Assembly: GCF_963676685.1 (NCBI RefSeq)
Contig: NC_092357.1
Span: 18,465,607 to 18,529,606, forward strand
Reading direction: 5' to 3'
From: Mytilus edulis
Lineage: Eukaryota > Mollusca > Bivalvia > Mytilida > Mytilidae
DNA length: 64,000 nucleotides
Position numbers and translations under genes: made by a program. The notes beneath the pieces are model-generated. The model was not told the DNA's origin. It ran no database searches and was given only the letters and a program-made list of their open reading frames with translations. Positions within the stretch are counted from its first letter, which is position 1; each line of letters starts with the position of its first letter. Shown piece after piece: positions 1-11,159 of the stretch.

Positions 1-438
1 AGCTTGTTCTGGTTCTAAAGCTTGTTCTGGTTCTAACCTTGGTTGTGGTTCTTCTACAGGTTCAGAAACTCCTTCAGCAAAATTTGAAAGCTCATCATCT
101 GATTGCGAGCTCTCTTGCTCGAACTTGTATATTGTGGCATCAGTTAGTCTGGCAAACATTGACGTAACTGATGCATCACATATTTCATGTCTGAATACAC
201 GTTTTGTTTGACCTGATGAAATATTCCTTATAATATATTGCAGAACAGATTGTTTCTGGTTGAAATGGTCAATTATTATGTAGTTATTTCCTTTATGTTC
301 TACTTTAAGTCCAATTTTTAACGGGATTGTTCTCGCATATTCCGTTTTGTTTTGTAAACAAGCAGACGATGAAACGTGTTTTTCAGAGGGAGGGGTTTTC
401 AAGTTGGAACAGCCAACATGGACGTTGTGGAATCCAGG
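1..438 (-). CDS. partial open reading frame running off the left edge, Glu/Pro/Gln-rich tail
   Basis: Reading the minus strand, codons stay open for 146 triplets from 438 to base 1, bounded upstream by TGA at 439-441. A run this long is unlikely by chance in AT-rich DNA. The inferred peptide is hydrophilic, contains YIIIDHFNQ and VFRHEICDAS, then an acidic stretch (QESSQSDDELSNF) and finally a Glu/Pro/Gln-rich tail in which LEPEQA is repeated twice by an 18-bp direct repeat at 1-36. The only in-frame ATG lies inside it at 157-159, so the true start is upstream, either across an intron or lost to a frameshift. I do not recognise the family; the remnant of a retroelement polyprotein is possible. 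Function unknown. Confidence 0.45.
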
Positions 439-732
439 TCAAATAGTTCAATTTCGAATTGTAACACATTGTTGTCATTGTGAAAGTATTAGTAACACAA
501 TGTGTATCATTTTAGAGTTTGAAAGTGTTTTAAGTTAATGGAATACATTAAATGCATACCAATTAGATAAAATTCATTTTTCTGCCGTAGTCAATATACG
601 CATGTGCAAACTAATATTATTGGATAATAAAGTATGGTTTCTTTACAAAGCTAAAGAAGCACGTCATATTAGAATCAACAATTCTAAATATTTATCAATG
701 TTAAAATATCCAATAGATTTTTTCGTCACGCA

Positions 733-865
733 TGTTCGTTACAGCTGAAGCACGCCTTTGGGTGCGGGATTTCCTCCCTATGTTGAAGACCCATTGGTGG
801 CCTTCGGTTGTGTTTTGTTCTTTGGCGGGTTGTTGTCTCTTGGACACATTCCCCATTTATATTCT
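733..865 (+). repeat. mussel interspersed repeat ('gaagacccattggt' family)
   Basis: This stretch shares wording with sequence at 19640-19765, 20400-20460 and, inverted, 59080-59230 (ttgaagacccattggt, cacattccccatt, attctcaat). I recognise it as a dispersed Mytilus-type repeat, probably a retroelement end. It abuts the MITE that starts at 866. Confidence 0.6.
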
Positions 866-1233
866 CAATAGACCACTTTCGAGTTCATCCGTCACCGGCA
901 AAAACTCGTTAATTATGCACGCCTTTATGACGTCATTTACCAGATAGAGGGGGTCGCCTGTATCCCTGCACTATTTACGTTCATCAAGCGTCTTAGTGAT
1001 CGTCTTTGTGCAGGATAAACTAGAAATAATGGTTGCTCTGTAGGTACTTACTGACAATTCCCTAATGATAGCAGTGTTGATTGTCAATTTTGAGAATTCA
1101 ATTTGCCGAATAATTCGTATAATATAGAATTATAGTTTTCCAACCACTCGCTCAACATTGGAAGGGAAGTGACGACGCCCCAAAACGCACAAATGACGGT
1201 GATAAAAGGGCGTATAATTGACGAGTTTTTTCC
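866..1233 (+). mobile_element. inverted-repeat DNA element, family A, copy 1 (variant 3' end)
   Basis: Opens with CAATAGACCACTTTCGAGTT and is closely similar through about 330 bp to the copies at 37041-37428 (+) and 43730-44103 (-). Unlike those two, its right end is an inverted copy of the left-end subterminal sequence (cgtataattgacgagttttt) and not the usual ..GAACTCGAAAGTTGTCTATTG terminus. No coding capacity; a MITE by size and structure. Confidence 0.7.
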
Positions 1234-1506
1234 AGAATATCATCAAGGTGTCTCTCTCATCGTTGTTTTTTTGTATATTTATATTGAACCTTTTCAATTA
1301 TTTATCACCGACAACATATGCAAGATCTTAGTAATTTTTTAAATGTTCTTCTCCCTGGCATAAATCTACATGAAATATTTGCCACTGTGCGTTCAGACAA
1401 CCTATATCAATAAATCTTATATCCTATATTTGTAAATTGCAGTATTATAAAAACTGTAAACATAATCAAATAAGTGATTCGTTTAAACTTTGGTCAGATA
1501 TTGTCA

Positions 1507-1652
1507 GTTACATAGTGTGTTAGTGACCTACATGTAATACGATATATACGGGATCTGTAAATTCCATAATGGAGTTTGAGCCAAAATAAAACCTCATATG
1601 GAATTTACTGACCCTGTATATATCGTATTAGGTCACTAACACACTATGTAAC
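1507..1652. mobile_element. fold-back (hairpin) MITE
   Basis: Left arm gttacatagtgtgttagtga and right arm tcactaacacactatgtaac are perfect inverses. Similarity continues inward (taatacgatatata against tatatatcgtatta), so nearly the whole 146 bp folds into one long hairpin. Non-coding. Confidence 0.75.
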
Positions 1653-2460
1653 GAATTAAGTCTATAATACCGACTATCTTGATTTGTTAAATGTATACTG
1701 GAGTTGTCTCATTTGCAATCATACCATATCTTCTTATTGTTATATTAGAGTGTTCAATTTTAAGGACATACTCCCATTGGTCTGCACAAAAAACTAATAG
1801 ACACTTCTCGTCTCTCTCCTTATTTTTTTCAAATTTCCGACACATTGAACGCATCAAAGATACAAGAGTTGAGTTTCGGCTTCGAAAGAAATTTTCAAAA
1901 CAGTACTAGACCAAAGCAAGGGATTCAAGCGTTATACGCCATTCTTGTGCATTTTGAAATTGAAACAGTTTAAAAGTTATATATTTGTTGTTTACAGTAT
2001 AGGTATGACCACATCAGTGATAAGTCATGGTAACACAGATTGATAAATACGATTATGATGAAAAGGAGGAGGATTCATTGGCGAATTACATACATATTCG
2101 GGTTGAAAGCATGTTAATACGATATCAATATTGATCCTGCTTTGTACAGGTCTGAGATCCAGACTGGATTGTTTAGCATACTAGTTCACACGGAAAAAGC
2201 ATAAAGGCAGATTTATCACCTTAATTTGTGTTGAAGAGATAAAACAGACTTACATAATAATGCAGACATGACTGAATATTATGCTTAATTTAAACTAACA
2301 AGGAAAACGAGAAACAAGAAATAAAAGTTTACGTGAAATAATAAAAAAAAAAATTGTTAAGCATTTTGGTATTGAAAATCACGACGTCAAAGCAAATAAA
2401 ATGACGTTAAATATATCTTTTTTTTAAATTTCTTTCATCACTGTCTCGATCATTACAAAT
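1653..2460. other. AT-rich spacer
   Basis: I see no gene here. Positions about 1697-1735 carry an inverted fragment of the common mussel repeat (gttgtctcatttgcaatcat). The rest is unremarkable AT-rich sequence leading into the truncated LINE. Confidence 0.5.
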
Positions 2461-2463
2461 TAA

Positions 2464-4653
2464 CTATTAAATGTTGATGTTAAAATTATTGCATATACAT
2501 TAGCCCAAAGATTAAAACCTGTGATGTCAACAATTATCCACAGTGACCAAAATGGATACATTAAAAACCGTTATATAGGTTTTAATATACGTCAGATACA
2601 AGACATTATAGATCATGCAGAAAAGTTAAAAATAGATGGAGCTATACTTTTTCTAGATTTCTCCAAAGCCTTTGATTCCCTAGAGTGGGAATTCATGTAT
2701 CAATCACTAACAAAATTTGGTATAGAAAATTCTATGTTAAGATGGGTCAAAACCTTGTATGCAGATATCAAGGCATGTATTTCTAATAATGGATGGATTT
2801 CAAGCCCACTGAATATTTTTAGAGGAATTCGACAAGGATGTCCTTTAAGCGCCATTTTATTCGTCTTTGCAGTCGAAATATTAGCCTGTAGAATAAGAAA
2901 CGACAATAATCTTAAGGGAATAAATATAAAGTTAGATGGAAAAACGCACAGCCTTATAATAAGCCAGTTAGCTGATGATACTACATTGTTTCTCTGTTCT
3001 AAAGATGAAATCTCTCAGTCATTTAATATAATTGAAGTATTTGGTTCTCTATCAGGACTTATTTTAAATCGAAGTAAAACTGAAGGATTAGGTTTCGGAA
3101 AATTAAAACATATTCAAGACAATTTTGAGAATATTAACTGGAGCAAAGAGACTGTTAAAAGCCTTGGCATTCACTTTGGATATAATAAATCTCAATGTAT
3201 GAATTTAAACATAGAAAAACAACTTCAAAAATCTGAAAAAATTCTTAACTCATGGAAAAAAAGAAAGCTAACAATGATCGGAAAAGTAACTGTCGTGAAA
3301 TCTCTAGTTATACCAAATATAACATATTTAGCTTCTGTAACTGATATCGACAAAGATTCACTATTTAAGTTTAAAAAAATGATTTATGAATTCATTTGGG
3401 ACCATAAAAAAGAAAAAATTAAAAGAAAAACAATTAACATGAAAAAAACTGAGGGAGGACTTGGAATGATAGATATTGACAAGTTTATTGATGCAATAAA
3501 AATTAAATGGGTAAAAAGATTAATAGAAGGTGAACAGTCAAATTGGAAAATTATTCCCACATTATACTTTAATCAATATGGATCAAATTTTTTAATATTT
3601 CACATGAATCTGGATAATTTAAAATCAATAAATATCAAAAACAACAAAATCCCTAATTTTTACTTTGAAATACTTAAAACCTGGGTAAAATATGGCGGTG
3701 GTCAAACTAATAAACCAGAAAACTTTAGAACCATTAGACAACAAATTATATGGGGTAACAAATACATAAAGTTAAATGGGCACAGTTTAGTTTTTAATCA
3801 TTGGATAAAAGACAACATAATCTATGTAAATGACATAATTGATGACAGAGGAAGAATATCAAAAGAAAAAATACTCAATAAGTTAAAATGTAAAAGAAAT
3901 TGGATTGCAGAAATAATACAAATAAGAAAGAGCATACCAAATCATTGGAAAGATATATTACAAAAACAAAACTCATTAAAAACTATTGTTAATTGTAAAA
4001 AACAACTATGTTTAAAACAAGGCGCAATTATATATGATTTACAAAAAATTAATAATAAAGATATTTATGTCATCTTATCTAATGTAAATAAAGATATTCC
4101 TATAGGGTTTACAAAATGGCGGAAAGAACTAAATATAGATAAAATTCAACCAAAAATTAAATACACATTAAATTTTATTTTTAATTATTTAGAAGACAAT
4201 AAATTAAAAATGGTTCGATGGAAATTATTACATTATATACTACCTGTAGGTACACATCTTTTCACATGGAAAATTAAAAACACCAATTTGTGTTCAGTGT
4301 GTGGGATACCAGATACTTATCAACACAATTTCATGGAATGTACTTATTTTAAAGTTTTTTGGAATAAAATTTGTATTTTATTAAATAAGCTTCATATTGG
4401 TGAGCATATAGTTACTTTAAAACACTTAGTAGTAGGATATAAAATAGAAGAGGACTCATTAAATGATATTAATTATCTCTTGACAGTCATCCTATTCACT
4501 CTACACAAATGCAATTGTATTTCAAATAATAAAATAAATCAAGTTAATGTTTATGAAATATTTAAACAAGAATTTAAATACAGATATCATCTGATGGAGT
4601 ATAGAAATAAAACAATAAGTAAGATGCTTAAAAATATTCAAAATTATATGTAA
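2464..4653 (+). mobile_element. 5'-truncated LINE, ORF2 reverse transcriptase and C-terminal zinc-finger region
   Basis: Encodes the polymerase half of a non-LTR retrotransposon ORF2; the full protein nicks target DNA and copies its RNA at the nick. Recognisable homology begins at about 2464 (LLNVDVKIIAYTLAQRL, before any start codon) just after an in-frame TAA at 2461-2463, so the endonuclease domain is missing. Counting from 2521, reverse-transcriptase motif A is FLDFSKAFD (residues 44-52), motif B GIRQGCPLS (102-110) and motif C LADD (150-153); all catalytic aspartates are present. Near residue 590 is a Cys-x2-Cys...His...Cys cluster (CSVCG..HNFMEC) typical of LINE ORF2 C-termini. The frame is open for 710 codons, implying fairly recent insertion. 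Clade L1/Tx1-like is my best guess. It cannot move on its own. Confidence 0.9.
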
Positions 4654-5330
4654 TTGAAATGTATACAATTGTGTGTGGTGTGATAATCAATAGCTATGCT
4701 AGATTTTATATTGTACATGTATGCTGTAGTTGTTGGTTTTTCATTTTTTGTATGTAAAAACAAACCAAACAAGACACTTTATTTAATGTAATATATAAAA
4801 CTAAAATGATTATAATTAAACACTGATTTGTTAAATTTACACAGAATATCATCAAGTAATATATTGTGTGTATTGTCACTTTGTTGGTATCAAATCACAT
4901 GTTAAAATCCTTATTCTTTCTATTATATTTCCAGAAACATCTAATTTTTTTCACTTTAGATACATTTATTTTGTTTCTATGACAAAATCGTTAACGAATA
5001 GTAAATAACACTTACCAAACAAGTTTTATCTAATCCAAAAATTTATTTTCACAACAAACATGTGCTTCCTTTTGCACTAGCTTTCGGACAATGATTTGTA
5101 ACTAATCCAGCACAAAAGGTCAAGTACAATTAACTGGGTCAAAGATGTAAACACGGGACTATGAACACAAATTCGGAAGGCAAAATGATGTTCCGTAAAC
5201 ACGTGATTTATACTATGAAATTTTATTGTTAATATGTATACACTGTATTTAAAAGAATGTGTATGTGATATATATAATTTTACACTTTAATACTTTAGTA
5301 TACTTTACTGAACTTTTCCCTGGAAATTCA
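4654..5330. other. LINE 3' UTR and AT-rich spacer
   Basis: The sequence after the LINE stop codon is AT-rich. The element probably ends within the first 150-200 bases, but I could not fix a poly(A) end or target duplication. No other feature seen. Confidence 0.4.
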
Positions 5331-5334
5331 GTAA

Positions 5335-5418
5335 CTAATTACAGGGATACTCGGGCTAACGCTGTAATCCGAGTAAATTGTTAAAGCAGCAGATATATAA
5401 TAAAAGATATTTACTTTG

Positions 5419-5447
<29 letters not shown>
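5335..5447 (+). repeat. retrocopy end: AATAAA followed by a 29-base A tail
   Basis: AATAAA at 5399-5404 lies 14 bases before an uninterrupted run of 29 A (5419-5447), the arrangement of a cleaved and polyadenylated mRNA inserted by retroposition. A short hairpin (ttacagggatactcggg / ccgagtaaat) precedes it. The source transcript was not recognised. Confidence 0.5.
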
Positions 5448-5449
<2 letters not shown>

Positions 5450-6014
5450 AACGGTAAAATATTACATGCTGAAATTTATAGGGTGGGTAGAATACACTAT
5501 GAGGATGTTCCATGTTCTTTATAAACAAGTTTTGATGAAATTTATATTTTATCATTTTTTACTCTGACGTTGGGCGCTTTAACGGAGAACCAGTGTATAG
5601 CAACGTCGTCATATTTTTGGTCGATAAAGTATACGCTATTATAAAAGAGGAACCATGTTTTTGTCATCAATAAAACATCGTAATAATAAAAAAAAATGAT
5701 AAAAAATAATTGCAATATGTACTGTACATCGATCAAATAAATCACGTAATTAAAACGTTGTAGCAACGTAATTGTCGACATCCCTAAAATTTACAATAGC
5801 AAAATTTCTTCTTTTATTATGTACTAGATTTAATTTGTCTTGTTTGTATTGGTAGAACTAATGACCAATATTATTTGATATGAGGCAGGCATTACCTGTG
5901 AAAGGGGACGAAGTCTGTACGAATTTATTCATGTTAAAAAAAGATACGGAATTCGAAATACCGTAACGTTTCCGATTTTGGTTCCGTTGTTAGGGCTTTT
6001 AGTTGTGACGCTAT
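5448..6014. other. spacer without recognised features
   Basis: I see no convincing gene, RNA or repeat structure in this stretch; short open frames are compatible with chance. Confidence 0.4.
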
Positions 6015-6317
6015 TTAACCCTCTTGCTGCCGACCGTTTTTCAAGGTTGCATTTCATATGCCGGAAAATACGACAGCTCAACGTCTGTGACGTAACATGC
6101 CAAACAACAACGTCATTCGATATATGACGTCACGACAAAATGACCACTACATTTGGGACCAATTGGAGAAAAACATAACCCTGTTTATTCTTCCGTATTT
6201 TAATTGAAAGAGATACAGCATTGATAAGAAGCATGCATAAATTTATCCATGGACATATGTGTCCCTCCGGCACTGCCGGTTTGGACATATGTGTCCCTCG
6301 GGCAGCAAGAGGGTTAA
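6015..6317. mobile_element. piggyBac-like MITE with TTAA target sites
   Basis: Perfect terminal inverted repeats TTAACCCTCTTGCTGCC / GGCAGCAAGAGGGTTAA bound 303 bp, and the outer TTAA on each side (6015-6018, 6314-6317) matches the TTAA target of piggyBac-type transposases. Just inside the right end the palindromic motif GGACATATGTGTCC occurs twice (about 6242 and 6278), which could be transposase-binding sites. No transposase is encoded. Confidence 0.75.
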
Positions 6318-6321
6318 GTGA

Positions 6322-6378
6322 TGACGTCATATTCAAAGTAAACGCCATTCACCAAGCCAACGCACTAAGATCCAACGT
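6322..6378 (+). promoter_or_regulatory. candidate first exon with CRE-like site and splice donor
   Basis: A CRE palindrome TGACGTCA lies at about 6322-6329, directly beside the piggyBac-like MITE, and 50 bases later AAC|GTAAGT (6376-6384) is a near-consensus splice donor. It could be the untranslated first exon of the small gene whose last exons are at 9099 and 10126. No transcript evidence; inference only. Confidence 0.25.
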
Positions 6379-6990
6379 AAGTACATTTATCTGTATTCTT
6401 TAACTGTTGTTTTTTTCTTCTTACTTTTTATAAAGTTTCTATTATATAGGAACAGAATGATGTTCCCGTAAAGTTTTGACGTCATAAAACAAAACATCTG
6501 ACGCCACAATAGAAAAGTGATTGTCAAAAGTTAGAGAGGCCGGTATATATGTCAAAATACAGGATTTGGTGTTTCAAGCATGATTTTTGTGCTCCAAGCA
6601 TTATCACTACCAGCGACGTCACAATGTGCAAATAGTTATCAAAGGTACCAGGATTATAAAAATGATGTGAGCTAGGTGAAATTATCTGACAGCAACGTCA
6701 CAATCGTGACAATGCGGGTTTTCTTCGTATATATGTCGGAAAATATCAGCCTCTCGTCAAAAAGGTTCACATTGTGCCTCGGGGCTGATATTTTTACGAT
6801 ATCAGCATGAAGAAAACCCGATAATTTATACATATCGCATCTGGTTTTACAACACGTGCATGATGTAATACATAAAACCATTTTAGAAGAGAGACATGAT
6901 AACTTAGATATGAAATTAAATTTTGTTGTACACAGTACTCTTGCTTTATAAATTATTTTTACAATAAACTTTTGCTAATTTCGTCTGCAG

Positions 6991-7026
6991 AAACCTTACA
7001 CACGTGTAGCTAATTTGATTCTAATG
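6991..7026 (+). CDS. candidate internal exon of the small plus-strand gene
   Basis: A 36-bp segment lies between a good acceptor (tttcgtctgcag, ending 6990) and ATG|GTACGT. Only the phase-0 frame is open (KPYTRVANLILM). If spliced to the acceptor at 9099 it stays in frame, and the ATG at 7024-7026 could then be the start codon. Weakly supported. Confidence 0.25.
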
Positions 7027-7685
7027 GTACGTATTTGCCATGTCATGTTAACTTTATACACAGACACAGTGATGGCATACCTTGAAAATAACTCAAGTGT
7101 ATTTACAATATAAAGTCTTGTGCATTGAACTCATAAACTAAAGAACTGATAAAAATTTAGTATGAATAAATACAAAAGACTTTGTAGTTTTTAATTTCTG
7201 TGTCATTTTGGTCTCTTGTGGAGAGTTGTCTCATTGGCATTCATAACACATCTTCTTTTTTATATTTATATTTCTGTTTTTAAATTAAGGTTATGTTTTT
7301 TTTAATTACATATTTTTATTTTTATTATTATTTGAAAAATCCGGATAATTTTAAACATTTTTGACATTTTACTATGTTTTACAATTTGTATTTGTTAAAT
7401 AGGTATATATTTGTATATAATATAGTGTCTCATAAGCCTATGAAGGCTGGGTATTTGTCTTATCTTACTATTGTGCATTATGTATATTATATAATATTAT
7501 CTGTATGTATAACATTAGTAGACGAGTATGTGACACTTTAATAAAATAAATTATTATTTATAATTATTTATTTTTGCAAGGGACAATATAATTTACAAAA
7601 AAAATCATACCACTACTCCTTTAATTATTATTATTATATGTATATAATGACTGAGTAAATAGTCAACGATTAATCTGTATTATAT
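7027..7685. other. AT-rich spacer with one repeat fragment
   Basis: About 7200-7260 is an inverted fragment of the mussel repeat (tctcttgtggagagttgtct, cattggcattcataacacat). The remainder is AT-rich without recognised features. Confidence 0.5.
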
Positions 7686-8340
7686 TATATATGTTCCAGA
7701 CCGTAAAAACTATCTATGAGTTTTTGGACCGTATGCATACTTTTTCAAAATACTCATACGGTAGAACTAATATAAAGAAGTTGTTCAAGTTTAATGCAAA
7801 TGCATATATAAACAGATCAAGATAACTTAACTCTCAAATTTATATAAAAAGTTCAAATGTAATTGAAATAAAAACTTTATATTTTAACAATTTAAAAAAA
7901 TCGCGCTAATTAAATCTGTCAATTTCTTGTATGTCTTAACATGTCGACCCGAGTAATACATTAATTGAATTATATGAGCACTGAAATTGAAGATATCGGA
8001 AGAAAACATAATGTGGGAGGACACTATTTAGCAATTTTAGAAACAAAAATGTAAATGCAAGGGAAAATGCATGAACAGCACACATTTCAACGCAAAAAAA
8101 AAATACGTCCATCTAATTGTAAGAATAACAATTTGTAATTCTAAAAATAAAGATTGTGATAATGGTTGTCTAAATGTAAACCATATGATCCAATAACATT
8201 AGGTCAGCTCGTACTGGACCATACAAGTATACTCATACGGTCCGACCGCACGCGTATGGTCGGACCGTACGAGTATACATATATACGGTCCGGACCGTAC
8301 TCTTACGGTCCAAATACTCAATGGTCTGGAACATATATAT
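7686..8340. mobile_element. inverted-repeat DNA element with palindromic GGTCCG-rich interior
   Basis: Ends are inverted copies: tatatatgttccagacc at 7686 and ggtctggaacatatata ending near 8339. Just inside, cttacggtccaaatactca mirrors the left tgagtttttggaccgta imperfectly. The right third carries a dense palindrome at about 8229-8273 (catacggtccgacc / ggtcggaccgtacg) and further copies of the same word. No long reading frame. Likely a non-autonomous DNA transposon of unassigned superfamily. Confidence 0.6.
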
Positions 8341-9098
8341 GGAAAATTTGTAAATGTAAAACATACATTTATGATCATAATTTTCAATTATATATATTTT
8401 TTTTTATATTTTGGCAGTGGCTTATTTGCCGGTGAAACAGTAATTATGATATGATTATAATATCTCGATTAAAAGCGAGCTATAAATAGCTATAGCACAA
8501 TTCAAAAGTAATGGCTATTTTGCCGGCGCTGACAATACTGTGAATTTGTTTTTTTTACCGGTTCTTTGTGTAGTTTAAAAAGATATATCAGTCACAATGA
8601 AGATTGGAATATGTCATAATGTAAAAAGTAATAAAAAATGTAAAAAAGCTGTGTATTTAATTTGATAAATGATAAATCATTATGCCATTTAACAAAATCA
8701 ATATTATAGCTTCAAACTCATAAATATTTAATGAAAATACCGAATTTGCCTTTGAAATTTATTAGGGAACCACCATTTAACTATATAAAAAAAAGGGGGG
8801 GGTCATGGAGTTTTTTCTTAAGATTTCCAAATTGATGAAACAAAATATTCTGTTCGAGTACAGGACAAAAAATATTCTGAATCCAGATTCCACCCATACC
8901 TTATAGTGTTAGACATACAAAAAATAATTTGATTGATATCGTTGAAAAATTAAATAAAATTGTTTGCACTTCACTGACTCAAGCAAAAACCATGACCCTC
9001 CTTGAAGTTAAATTGTTGCTCCCTGACAGTCTACGGTTTATTTTTAAATTATATTTAATATCACTATGCAAATTTTATCAATGTCAATTTTTGTAGAG
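8341..9098. other. intron-like AT-rich spacer
   Basis: No gene or repeat recognised. It ends in a pyrimidine-rich acceptor at about 9086-9098 used by the exon described next. Confidence 0.4.
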
Positions 9099-10203
9099 TC
9101 TTACATGAAGAACTACATGTACCCCTCAGCAAGGACATCAGATATTGAAGAATTGATTGGGGAAACCCTAAAACATACACCCCCAAAACCAGGCGAAACA
9201 CGCTATAAGGTAAGAATACCCTTATTTCCCCGTATAGTGCAACCTATATTGGAATATTTCCCAAAATTATTATTGTTTGTATTCTATGTTGTTGTTTTTT
9301 TTTTAATTCAGTACGAAATTGTTATTAGGCCTAAAATTCTGTCTTGTTCTGCTGTCTGTTTGTTCAAGAATATGCGATGGAATGGCAACAAGACAATCCA
9401 TTATGTATTACATTATAAAATAAAATAAGTCTGGTTTTTAAGCGTCTCCTCAGCTAGTGGTGGCCATTTCAGCTGATTTAGCATGTTTGTGACGCTGCTC
9501 GTGTAATCGTAGTTGTTGTGTACATAACGAGCAGCTTGTCTCTGTACCTTTTCTAATTGTATCTGTTGTTCTTTCATATGGGGGTCCCAGACACTACAAC
9601 TATATTCCAGTTTGGGTCTTACTAGTGCCTGGTATACTCTTGATGATTTTGTTTCTGTGTATGATGTAGAATGTGACATTGACGGTTGACCCCTTTCAAA
9701 GAAACCACCAGCATGTACACACAACAATGCTGCAATGCTTTAGACAACATTGATCTAGAGACTTCATGATTTACATGTATAAAGCTTTTAAATGTAAAAA
9801 AAATAAAAAAATCCCTACCAACCTACCCACCTGATAGTGTGGGTCGGCAATGCCAAACACACAATTTTTTAAGGGTGGCCTTATAGATATGCATTTGTAA
9901 CTAGCATTGTGAAGATCAAGATACTCTTTTGGGACAATAAATTAAGGGTAACATTAAATTTAACTGAATATATAATTATGTGGTTTATGTGTTTTTCAAG
10001 GAGATTTGGAAAGCCACGTCTTACACACAGCTACATAGATCTAGTATTTATTTGCAATAATGTTTGACCTAGAATAATTACAATTTAACATTTTGTACAA
10101 ATAAGTTTTTGTATTGTCATTGCAGGAACAAACTGTTAAGAGGATAATTGCAGCAGCTCCGGAAATACCACTACCAGGGACCCAGGAGAACATTTAAAAT
10201 AAA
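9099..10203 (+). CDS. 3' end of a small spliced gene, product unknown
   Basis: Two coding exons are supported. The first ends at 9209 with AAG|GTAAGA and begins at 9099 (acceptor ..gtagag) or 9097 (..gtag). The second runs 10126-10197 after the acceptor tattgtcattgcag. They join in phase 0 to give YMKNYMYPSARTSDIEELI.., then KEQTVKRIIAAAPEIPLPG and the stop TAA at 10195-10197. AATAAA overlaps the stop region (10198-10203). The joined tail is 60 residues, basic and Pro-rich, with no signal peptide, membrane segment or cysteines. Upstream exons may be those at 6376 and 6991, which would make a protein of about 61 residues if the ATG at 7024 is used. I do not recognise the family. Confidence 0.55.
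9420..9690 (-). mobile_element. LINE reverse-transcriptase C-terminal fragment, inside an intron
   Basis: The minus-strand frame reads YQALVRPKLEYSCSVWDPH, then VQRQAARYVHNNYDYTSSVT and MLNQLKWPPLAEE. This is the conserved segment after the polymerase domain in jockey/CR1-type LINEs, whose typical form is LVRPxLEYxxxVWDP...QRRAARF. The fragment is only about 90 codons and has no catalytic motifs, so it is dead. It sits in the intron between the exons at 9209 and 10126. Confidence 0.8.
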
Positions 10204-10239
10204 CAAAGTTAACAATCAATTCTTCACTTTTTGATATAC

Positions 10240-10480
10240 AGATATAGGAAGATGTTGTGTGAGTGCCAATGAGACAACTCTCCGTCCAAATAACAATTTT
10301 AAAAAAGTAAACCATTATAGGTCAATGTACGGCCTTCAACACGGAGCCTTGGCTCACACCGAACAACAAGCTATAAAGGGCCCCAAAATTACTAGTGTAA
10401 AACCATTCAAACGAGAAAACCAACGGTCTAATCTATATAAAATTTAAAAAAAAACGAGAAACGAGATACGCGTATAAACT
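10240..10480 (+). repeat. mussel interspersed repeat ('gccaatgagacaact' family), diverged copy
   Basis: Carries the family words gtgccaatgagacaact, acggccttcaacac and ccattcaaacgagaaaac, in the same order as the long copy at 40380-40900. No coding role. Confidence 0.7.
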
Positions 10481-10662
10481 ACTGTACATCAGATTCCTGA
10501 CTTAGGACAGGTGCAAACATTTGCAGGCATTATTTACTTTTCATAAACCTTTTTTTTATAACTTTCATGGGTGGGTATTTAGCTAGCCAGATATTATATT
10601 CAGAACGTGAACATGCTTAATGAGAAATGTATACTACGATGAAATAAATTGAATATAAAAAA

Positions 10663-10830
10663 AAAGATGTGGTACTATGATTGCCAACGAGACTCTCCAC
10701 AAGAGACCAAACGACACAGAAAATAACTATAGAGGTCAATGTACTGCCTTCAACAATGGGCAAATCTCATATCGTATAGGCAGCAATTAAAGACGGGTTA
10801 AAGAGACCGGGTTAACATCCCTCTTATAGA
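10663..10830 (+). repeat. second mussel repeat copy of the same family
   Basis: Begins agatgtggtactatgattgc and continues tccacaagagaccaa, then tgccttcaacaatgggcaaa, matching the same family as 10240-10480 and 40380-40900. Confidence 0.7.
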
Positions 10831-11159
10831 GTAACATATATGATAAATGCATATTATTTTTACAAGCACTATATATCAAGAACTGCATACGAATAGGCAG
10901 CCACTCAGCTATAGATGGCCCTAGGATTCATTTCTGTTATATCACAATTACTGAAACAGTAATTCGATTGAAGCTACAAAAAAAAAAGATGATGATGCAG
11001 AATATACGAATTCCATCAGAGAATAACACCAACATATATCATCTAGAGGTCACCTCATGGTCCCAAACACAGTTGATACTATGTGTGTATATACGATCAT
11101 TTTTTGGCTAATTATAAAGCATAATATAAAAGTGCAAGTATATTACGTCGACATAATGT

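Noticed and set aside
9066-9428. 120-codon frame as a single-exon gene
   Set aside because: It reads through a consensus donor (AAG|GTAAGA at 9209) into T-rich intron sequence; only the part before the donor is coding.
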